A stretch of 12,596 bases of DNA, taken from an uncultured Candidatus Altimarinota bacterium. Lineage in GTDB: Bacteria > Patescibacteriota > Gracilibacteria > BD1-5 > UBA6164. Where the stretch lies: positions 1 through 12,596 of the forward strand of contig CALLPO010000120.1 in NCBI GenBank assembly GCA_938015605.1, read 5' to 3'. The position numbers were made by a program, and so were the translations under genes. This document shows, in pieces, positions 7,023 through 12,596 of the stretch. The first letter of the stretch is position 1. Every line of letters starts with the position of its first letter. The notes under the pieces were generated by a model, which was not told the DNA's origin, searched no databases, and worked only from the letters and a program-made list of their open reading frames with translations.

Positions 7023-8033
7023 CTAAACTACTATTTTATCTTCAGGGTTAAATGCTTTCTTTTCAATAATAGAAAGCTTTTTATTTTTGTTTATTTCGTA
7101 GAGTAATGGAGAAGCTACAAATATTGATGAATAAGTACCAATAATTGTACCAAATATCATTACAAGTACAAATCCACTGATTGATTCAGGTCAAGCAAAT
7201 AGTATAGTTATAAGTACAAAGAGTAGTGTTAAACTTGTATATAAACTTCTTCTAATACTTTCGTTAACAGACATATCTATAATTGTTTTGAGTTGTTTAT
7301 TTTCTTTTGCTCAAGCTTCTAGATTTGATCTAATTCTATCAAATATTACAATGGTATCATTTATTGAATATCAAAGTATTGTTAATAATGCTGTAATAAA
7401 GAAAGTATCAATTTTAAATTCTGGAAAAAAGTTTGATGCAAGTATATAAAATCAAGAAGCAATAACTACATCATGAAATAGTGTTATAATAACTATTGCA
7501 GCAAATGAAACTGAGCTTATTCAACTTACTACTCAACTAAATGTCCATGCAACATAGAGAGCAATTCATATAATTGCTATTATAAGTGTTATTATCGCTG
7601 TATTTTTAATATAATCTCAAAAGCTTTTTCAAATATTTGTATAACTACTTTCTTGCACTGTTGAATCACTAGATTGTAGAATAGCTAAAGTTTTTTCTCT
7701 AAACGATTCTTTAAGTTCTGATAATTTCACATCATCTATACTTGAATCAAATCACACTACTATACTTATGATATTTTCACCTGTAACCTTGTAAGCATTT
7801 GTTGCATTAATTACTGGCTTTCAATCTAATAAAACTGCCTGAGCTTCATTTGATATTTCTTCTTTTATGTTATTAATATTTAATTCTTTATATGTATACT
7901 CTGACTGGGTTCATCAAGTCATATCTATTCATAAGTTTAGATTTCAAAAGAAAATCATGACTAAAGAAAGTAAGAATAGTATTACAGAAACTATTAAAAA
8001 AGGTTTTCTGTTTTTTATAATTTTTAATTTCAT
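7023..8033 (-). CDS. secF: SecF, protein translocase accessory subunit
   Basis: The 336-aa protein has the RND-type layout of SecF: TM1 (about 11-30), a periplasmic/extracellular P1 region (about 36-140) opening with LGIDMTGGTQ (34-43), then five membrane helices. Diagnostic pieces are LFHDVVIASG (185-194), ILGYSINDTIVIFDRIRSN (219-237) and NESIRRSLYTSLT (257-269). With SecD it uses proton motive force to help preproteins leave the SecYEG channel. Both glycines of the DMTGG motif are TGA. There is no secD next to it, although secD and secF are normally adjacent or fused; the upstream neighbour is the divergent dedA-like gene. It carries, antisense within its last codons, the terminator of the facing orphan gene. 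Confidence 0.95.
7054..7089 (+). terminator. intrinsic terminator of the 126-aa orphan, inside secF
   Basis: GCTTTCT (7054-7060) and AGAAAGC (7071-7077) form a 7-bp stem around a 10-base loop, followed directly by TTTTTATTTTTG. Its direction fits the orphan gene ending at 7008. It overlaps the coding 3' end of secF on the other strand. Confidence 0.65.
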
Positions 8034-8066
8034 ATTTTAGGTGGTTAATTATCTTTAATATGGCGA

Positions 8067-8094
8067 ATATTATGATAAAAAAAGAAAAAATCAA
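8067..8094 (-). promoter_or_regulatory. candidate promoter of secF
   Basis: On the minus strand TTGATT (8094-8089), a 16-nt spacer and TAATAT (8072-8067). The predicted start near 8060 gives a leader of about 27 nt to the ATG at 8033. Confidence 0.55.
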
Positions 8095-8100
8095 GAAAAG

Positions 8101-8130
8101 TTGTAATTTTATGTTTTTTTAAGATAATAT
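8101..8130 (+). promoter_or_regulatory. candidate promoter of the dedA-ygjV-mtnN-apt run
   Basis: TTGTAA (8101-8106) with TAATAT (8125-8130, 18-nt spacer) or GATAAT (8123-8128, 16-nt spacer). The start is predicted near 8137, with a leader of about 14 nt. It stands back to back with the secF promoter. Confidence 0.5.
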
Positions 8131-8150
8131 TGCAAATTAACACAATAATA

Positions 8151-8918
8151 ATGAGGAAAAAAATACTAAAACATTTAGTTGATATTATAATGAAATTTTT
8201 AATTATATTATCAATTTGAATTGCTATTCTGGCTTTATTTAAACCAGAACTTATAAAAGATTGACTTGAATGGGTAAAACAAACTGTAGATTATTTATGA
8301 AATTGGAACTATCTTATAGTTTTTATAAGTAGTCTTATTGAAAGTTTTCCTGTTCTTTGAGTTGTTATACCAGGTCAAAATATACTTTTAGCTGTATGAG
8401 GTTTTTTTGCAGAAAAAAGTCATAATACACTATATTTAGTTGTCCTTATTACATCAGTTTGAGCAATAATTTGAAACTACATTGGTTTTTTCTTATGAAA
8501 AATATATTGAGATAATTTTTTTAAAAAATATGGGTTATGGTTTTGAATTTGAGAGACTGAACTAAGGTATTTAGAAAAAGGAATTAATAAATGGTGACCT
8601 TGGTGAATTGCATTGTGAAAATTTCATTGACTAACAAGAGCCTTTCTCCCCTTTATAGCTTGAACTATGGGAATGAAATCAAGAGTATTTTGGATATATA
8701 ACATCATTTGATCAATTATTCGGTCTGTTGTTATGATAATTCTTTGAGTATTATTTGCTGAATACTATGAACAAGTAATAGACAACTTCTGAAAAATAAT
8801 GATTTGAATCATGGTGTTAACTTGATTATATATTTGGAAGTTTAAAAAAACTGAATTTAAACAATTTATGAAAGAAAAGAATGAAGAGATGGATAGAAAA
8901 TTATGACAAAAAAAATAA
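8151..8918 (+). CDS. DedA-family membrane protein
   Basis: The 255-aa membrane protein matches the DedA/VTT family. IESFPVLGVVIPGQNILLAVG (63-83, with the family Glu64 and the re-entrant-loop proline-glycine), GNYIGFFLGKIYGDNFFKKYG (108-128) and KFHGLTRAFLPFIAGTMGM (157-175) correspond to the family's E-x2-P-x2-P-G-x4, G..iGY.lGr..G and GRF.p..R.f.p..aG...m motifs. Members act as lipid (e.g. undecaprenyl-phosphate or phosphatidylethanolamine) flippases or in membrane homeostasis; the substrate here is unknown. Codon 191 is CGG, the only CGN codon used in the window. It sits in a membrane helix at the place where relatives have the conserved Trp of 'N..Ga..W', so Trp is likelier than Arg. It leads a four-gene run. 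A later in-frame ATG exists (codon 14), but the ATG at 8151 fits the promoter. Confidence 0.88.
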
Positions 8919-8954
8919 GTAGTTGCAACTTAATAATAATTTATAAATATTTTT

Positions 8955-9503
8955 ATGATAGAAATCTATGATGCATTAATAAATTCACTATCTAACGATC
9001 CATTTGGTCAAGGTATGGGTATTGTTGCTTTTGTAATAACTATGTATGCTTTTTGACTCTGTAAGGATAAGCAATTCATCTTTGTAATGATGGGGGCAAG
9101 TTTGTTTTGGGGATTCCATTTTGCTCTAATTTGAGCATTAGCAGCTGCATGAGTTCAGTTATTTGATATTGTTAAAAATTCACTTGCACTTAAGTATGAA
9201 AAAAGCTTAAAAATTTCTCTCTTTTTGGTAGTCTGTTATTTAGTAATAGGGTTTTTTACTTATAAAGACTCTTATTCCTTACTTCCTATTTTAACATCTG
9301 TAGTATCTATATTTTTAGTATTTTATGTAAGAGGAGTATGGTTAAATATTGGTTATTTATGAATAATAGTTTGTTGGTTTGGATATAATCTACACAATTG
9401 ATCAATAGGATGAATGCTTTCAGATGTAGTACTATTTTTTGTCTGAATTGCTTGAATTATAAGAATACTAATTACTGATAAGAAAGATAAATGAAAACAA
9501 TAG
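8955..9503 (+). CDS. YgjV-like inner membrane protein
   Basis: The 182-aa, strongly hydrophobic protein has about six or seven membrane segments. IVAFVITMYAFGLCKDKQFIFVMMGASLFWGFHFALIGALAAAGVQ (23-68) resembles the N-terminal part of the YgjV family, whose mark is a 'l...fW.lHfaLiGa..aa' stretch. Later helices pair NIGYLGIIVCWFGYNLHNGSIGGM with a final segment before a charged tail (ITDKKDKGKQ). The YgjV family has no established function. It starts 36 bases after dedA and overlaps mtnN by 13 bases, so it is probably co-transcribed and translationally coupled with the salvage genes. Transport or membrane support of that pathway would be a guess. Confidence 0.7.
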
Positions 9504-10171
9504 GAATCATTACAGCAATGAAAGAAGAAGCTGATTTAATTATAGAAAAATACAACCTTGAATTACTAAACACAAAATGAACAATTAGTATTTTTTGTTG
9601 AGAAAGTAATGATATAAAAATAGTTCTTGTTTTATGATGAATTTGAAAGATTCAATCTGCTTATGCTACAACTCATCTTTTAGAAAATTATAAGATAGAT
9701 TTTTTAATTAATATTTGAATTGCTTGAAATATTTCAAAAGATCTAGTCAATATTTGAGATGTAATTCTCCCTTCCAGTTTCATTCAACATGACATCTATC
9801 TTCCTTTTCCATGAGAACATCTTAATTATGCTAAAGCTGAAATAAATATAGCTAACACTTTTAAATTAGAAAAAGACTTCTCATTTGCTATACACAATAA
9901 CTTAAAATGTCTAACTTGAGATCAATTTATAGATGATGAAATAATTATTAATAAACTTATTGCTGATTATAATTGAAATTTGGTTGAGATGGAAGCCTAT
10001 TCAATACTCAGTATTGCTAGGAACTATAATTTACTAGAAAAAACTATAGTAATTAAATGAATTTCTGATTGAGCAAACAATGAGGCAATTGATGCTCATA
10101 TGTCTAATCTAGAAGTTGCTATGATGAATTCTATTACTGTCTTAGATGAAGTTATTTTACAACTTAAATAA
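9491..10171 (+). CDS. mtnN: 5'-methylthioadenosine/S-adenosylhomocysteine nucleosidase
   Basis: The 226-aa protein is normal in length for MTAN. It begins KTIGIITAMKEEAD, where Glu12 matches the catalytic Glu12 of E. coli MtnN. It continues with VLGGIGKIQSAYATTHLL (47-64), INIGIAGN (73-80), NIGDVILPS (87-95), CLTGDQFIDD (140-149), VEMEAYSILSIA (165-176; Glu168 for ribose binding) and IKGISDGANNEA (188-199; Asp193, the general acid). It hydrolyses methylthioadenosine and S-adenosylhomocysteine to adenine plus the thio-sugar, in the cytoplasm. The adenine is the substrate of the apt product encoded five bases downstream. The ATG lies inside the end of the ygjV-like gene. A general purine nucleosidase/phosphorylase of the same fold is the alternative, but the GlyAspGln and catalytic residues favour MTAN. 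Confidence 0.88.
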
Positions 10172-10176
10172 TTAGT

Positions 10177-10683
10177 ATGGATTTAAATAAATATATTAGA
10201 GATGTTGAAAATTTTCCTATTGAGTGAATAACTTTTAAGGATATTACTCCCCTTCTAGAAAATCCTGAAAGTTTTAAATATACAATAGATCAAATGGCTA
10301 AAAATATTTGAGATGTGGATAAAATTGTTTGATTAGATGCAAGAGGTTTCTTACTTGCATGAGCGCTAGCTTACAATTTAAAGAAACCATTAGTAATCAT
10401 TAGAAAGTCCTGAAAACTTCCTTATGAAACAATTACTGAAAAATATAGTTTAGAATACTGAGACAATAGTTTCGACATCCACAAAGACTCAATTAAATCT
10501 TGAGACAAGGTTGCAATAATTGATGATTTATTAGCAACTGGATGAACAGCAAAAGCTGCTATTAATTTAATTGAAAAACTTTGATGAGAAATAACTAGTT
10601 TAGAATTTATTGTTGAACTTTGATTTTTAAATTGAGGTGATAATATCAGTAAGTACACTAAAAATTCTTTAATTACTTATTAA
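10177..10683 (+). CDS. apt: adenine phosphoribosyltransferase
   Basis: The 168-aa protein matches bacterial APT along its length. ENFPIEGITFKDITPLLENP (11-30) is the APT hallmark. GLDARGFLLAGALA (52-65) contributes to adenine binding. IIRKSGKLPYETITEKYSLEYG (74-95) is the flexible active-site loop. VAIIDDLLATGGTAKAA (112-128) is the PRPP-binding motif. The enzyme joins adenine and PRPP to make AMP. Both TGG-loop glycines are present; the first is GGA and the second TGA. It starts five bases after mtnN, which produces its substrate, making a clear adenine-salvage pair. The C-terminus is slightly shorter than in E. coli. No strong terminator follows; the next 66 bases are AT-only promoter-like DNA. 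Confidence 0.95.
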
Positions 10684-10707
10684 ATACTGGTTTTATATAT
10701 AAAATTA

Positions 10708-10716
10708 TGTTATACT
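10708..10716 (+). promoter_or_regulatory. extended -10 promoter of the 93-aa orphan gene
   Basis: TGT followed by TATACT forms an extended -10 element; the -35 region is poor. The predicted start near 10723 gives a leader of about 27 nt to the ATG at 10750. Two further TATAAT boxes (10724-10729 and 10730-10735) lie closer to the start codon. Confidence 0.4.
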
Positions 10717-10749
10717 AGTTTAATATAATTATAATTAATTTAGATAAAT

Positions 10750-11031
10750 ATGTGAGCTAAATGAATTTTAAGGGCTTTATTTGAAGACCCAATTACATCA
10801 CTTCCATTATCTTGATTAATTCTTAATGAAAAACCTGAAATTATACTTCAAATGCTCTTAGAAACAAAAGACAGTTGAACAAATCAAGATGGAGGATTTG
10901 GAATTTTACTTGATGAAGCAATTGTTGAGTATACTGAGAAAGTATGAACAGTTAAATTTCTTGAAATTAAATCATTGGTTGATAGAAATAAATCAATTAT
11001 AAAATTTCTACTAGGGCTATGACATAAATAG
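10750..11031 (+). CDS. uncharacterised 93-aa protein with MGA start
   Basis: I do not recognise this protein. It opens MGAKGILRALFEDPITSLPL (codons 2 and 5 are TGA glycine), with a short amphipathic helix ILRALFED. It continues with ILNEKPEIILQMLLETK, an acidic Gly-rich turn (DSGTNQDGGFG, 41-51), LLDEAIVEYTEKVGTVKFLEIKSL and a hydrophobic C-terminal helix (KSIIKFLLGLGHK). It has no cysteine and no signal peptide. The frame is open with its own promoter, and the TAG stop lies in a small hairpin. It sits between the salvage run and the methyltransferase without obvious functional link. It shares the ATG-TGA-GCN start with the other three orphans. Confidence 0.7.
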
Positions 11032-11033
11032 CC
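11015..11033 (+). terminator. weak hairpin at the end of the 93-aa orphan gene
   Basis: GGCTAT (11015-11020) pairs with ATAGCC (11028-11033) around a 7-base loop, spanning the TAG stop. The following bases (TAATTAAAATTT) are not a clean T run, so it is at best a weak terminator. Confidence 0.3.
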
Positions 11034-11063
11034 TAATTAAAATTTGGAATTACATAAAAGTTA

Positions 11064-11069
11064 TATACT
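11064..11069 (+). promoter_or_regulatory. candidate -10 box of the methyltransferase gene
   Basis: TATACT lies 31 bases before the ATG at 11100, which would give a leader of about 24 nt, as for other genes here. No convincing -35 is present. Confidence 0.3.
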
Positions 11070-11099
11070 ATTGCACAAAATATTATATAACTTTTTTTG

Positions 11100-12092
11100 A
11101 TGAAAAAAATACTAGCAGAATGATTGGTTAAAAAACTTGAAGAAATACATACTAAAGATGAATTAAAGGTTATTGATGCAGGTTTTAAAACTGAAAAAAG
11201 AAAACCTACATTTAGAATAAATACTCTAAAAGCAAATAAAGATAAGACTATTGAAAATCTTATAGAGAACGGACTAAAAATTTCAAAGGTTTCATATCTA
11301 GATAATGCATTTACTCTTGATGAGTGAACAGAGAAAGATCTATGGAATACTTGAGCTTTTAAGGCTGGGTATATTTATATGCAAGGTATTTCAAGTATGA
11401 TTCCACCTTTACTTTTTGATTTTGATGAAGATTCTTCTAAGACTAAACTTCTAGATGTTACTGCTGCTCCTTGATCAAAAACAAGTCAATTAAGTATGTT
11501 AATGAATAATAAAGGACAAATTATTGCATGCGATAACAATGAAATTAGAGTCGATAAACTAAAATTTACTATCAAAAGACAAGGTTGTACTAATGTTTGA
11601 GTTGTGAAGAAAAATGCTGTTAATCTTGCAAAAGAATTAAAGCATCAATTTGAAGCTGCTCCTGAAGAATATTTTGATAAGATTCTTTTTGATGCTCCTT
11701 GTTCAGCTGAGTGAAGAATGAATCTAAACATTGAAAAAACACACGCTTATTGGAAAGAAGCTATTCCTAAAAGAAATTACAAGCTTCAAAAGGATATTAT
11801 TTCAAATGCTATCACAATGTTAAAACCAGGTTGAGAACTAGTTTATTCAACTTGTACGCTCTCTCCTGAAGAAAATGAAGGATTGGTACATTTTGTACTC
11901 TCAATGTTTCCTGAGATAGAATTGGTTGATCTTTCAACTAATAAAATACTTAAAAAATTAAAAACAAAGAAGTGACTTAAATTTTATTGAAAAAATCCTT
12001 ACAGAAAAGATATTATTAATACTGTAAGAATTCTTCCAACTTCTGAATATGAAGGTTTTTATGTAGCTAAATTTATCAAAAAAGCTGTTTAA
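11100..12092 (+). CDS. RsmB/RsmF/NOP2-family RNA (cytosine-5) methyltransferase
   Basis: The 330-aa protein has the NOL1/NOP2/Sun plan. An N-terminal RNA-contact part contains RKPTFRINTLK (34-44) and AFKAGYIYMQGISSMIPPLL (86-105). The SAM-binding Rossmann core starts at LLDVTAAPGSKTSQL (117-131), with IIACDNNEIRVDKL (141-154) binding the ribose. The two catalytic cysteines are in FDAPCSAEG (197-205, Cys201) and YSTCTLSPEENEG (249-261, Cys252). It methylates C5 of a cytosine in rRNA or tRNA. It lacks the N-terminal NusB-like domain of classical RsmB, so the exact target (16S rRNA or tRNA) is unclear. nth follows after three bases, making a two-gene unit. The AAPGS glycine and the PCSAEG glycine are TGA codons. 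Confidence 0.92.
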
Positions 12093-12095
12093 TCA

Positions 12096-12596
12096 ATGAC
12101 TAAAAAGGAAAAAATTGAACTGTTTAAAAACACTTTATTTGAACTTTATCCTGATGCAATAACGGATCTTCAATATGATAATGAATTTCAGCTTCTTATT
12201 GCAATACTTATGTCAGCTCAAACTACTGATAAACAAGTAAATAAAGTGAATAGAAATTTTTTTCATCATCTAAAAACTCCTCAAGATTGAATTGATATGT
12301 GAGTTGAAGAAATCAAGGATTTTATTGATTCAATTTCATTCTATAATAACAAGGCAGAAAATATTTATAAAACATGTTTACTTCTTAGAGATACATACAA
12401 TAATACAATACCTCATGATGTAAAAGAACTTCAAAAACTTCATTGAGTATGAGTAAAAACTGCTAAAGTATTTCTTGCAGTAATTGATGATGCACCTTTT
12501 TTGTGAGTGGATACTCATGTGCACAGAGTACTTAATAGAGTTTGATTTGTAAACACAAAGACTCCTCTTCAAACTGATAAAATAGCTGATAAGATT
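12096..12596 (+). CDS. nth: endonuclease III, DNA glycosylase/AP lyase (3' end beyond window)
   Basis: The first 167 aa are present and the gene runs off the window. It has FQLLIAILMSAQTTDKQVN (31-49), matching the family's LLSAQTTD segment, the helix-hairpin-helix LHGVGVKTAKV (115-125) with the Schiff-base lysine Lys121, and VDTHVHRVLNRVGF (138-151) with the catalytic Asp139. These match E. coli Lys120 and Asp138. The enzyme removes oxidised pyrimidines and cuts the abasic site in base-excision repair. The four-cysteine [4Fe-4S] loop would lie past the window edge, so its presence cannot be judged. Both hairpin glycines are TGA codons. It starts three bases after the methyltransferase stop and is surely co-transcribed. 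Confidence 0.95.

Noticed and set aside
10691..10704. 14-bp AT-only palindrome after apt
   Set aside because: Alternating A/T palindromes are expected by chance in such AT-rich DNA, and there is no T run, so it is not called a terminator.

Overview
The window reads as a chromosomal segment of a Candidate Phyla Radiation bacterium that decodes TGA as glycine (translation table 25), most likely an Absconditabacterium (SR1) or a close Gracilibacteria-type relative. Read with the standard code every gene is broken. With TGA = Gly, eighteen clean genes fill the window. TGA then falls on invariant glycines, including both glycines of a K+-channel TVGYGD filter and glycines in the UppS RTGGD, APT ATGGT and endonuclease III HGVGVK motifs. 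All sixteen complete genes stop at TAA (10) or TAG (6). The DNA is very AT-rich by eye, and arginine is always AGA/AGG, with no in-frame CGT, CGC or CGA. The only in-frame CGG lies in a DedA-family gene at a site where that family usually has Trp, which fits a second reassignment (CGG = Trp) proposed for Absconditabacterales.

Layout. 1-88 (-): start of a CPR-type CxxSG protein. 197-967 (+): TrmB-like regulator, tail to tail with 971-1942 (-), a Ca2+/Na+ exchanger. 2003-2635 (-): NMNAT-like nucleotidyltransferase. 2901-3981 (+): two unrecognised proteins of 171 and 172 aa, each with a good promoter. 4021-6567 (-): uppS, a farnesyl/geranylgeranyl diphosphate synthase and a voltage-gated K+ channel, in transcription order. 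6628-7008 (+): small helical orphan. 7023-8033 (-): secF without secD beside it. 8151-10683 (+): dedA-like, ygjV-like, mtnN and apt, a compact run. 10750-11031 (+): 93-aa orphan. 11100-12596 (+): RNA m5C methyltransferase and endonuclease III (nth, cut by the window end).

Working together. The two prenyl synthases form one route: short-chain prenyl diphosphate, then undecaprenyl diphosphate, the lipid carrier for the cell envelope. MtnN frees adenine from methylthioadenosine or S-adenosylhomocysteine and Apt turns it into AMP, so their tight coupling makes an adenine-salvage module. The K+ channel, Ca2+/Na+ exchanger, DedA protein and SecF give the segment a membrane emphasis.

Expression. 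No start codon has a recognisable Shine-Dalgarno sequence. Most transcription units have a sigma70-like promoter placing the start about 14-35 nt (mostly 20-27) before ATG. Convergent genes nearly touch, and terminator hairpins sit between or inside them. Four unrecognised small genes all begin ATG-TGA-GCN (Met-Gly-Ala), while none of the recognised genes does. This is the most unusual unexplained pattern here. I see no rRNA, tRNA, CRISPR array, insertion sequence or phage gene, and no gene-free stretch above 300 bases; the longest, 2636-2900, holds promoters and one palindrome.
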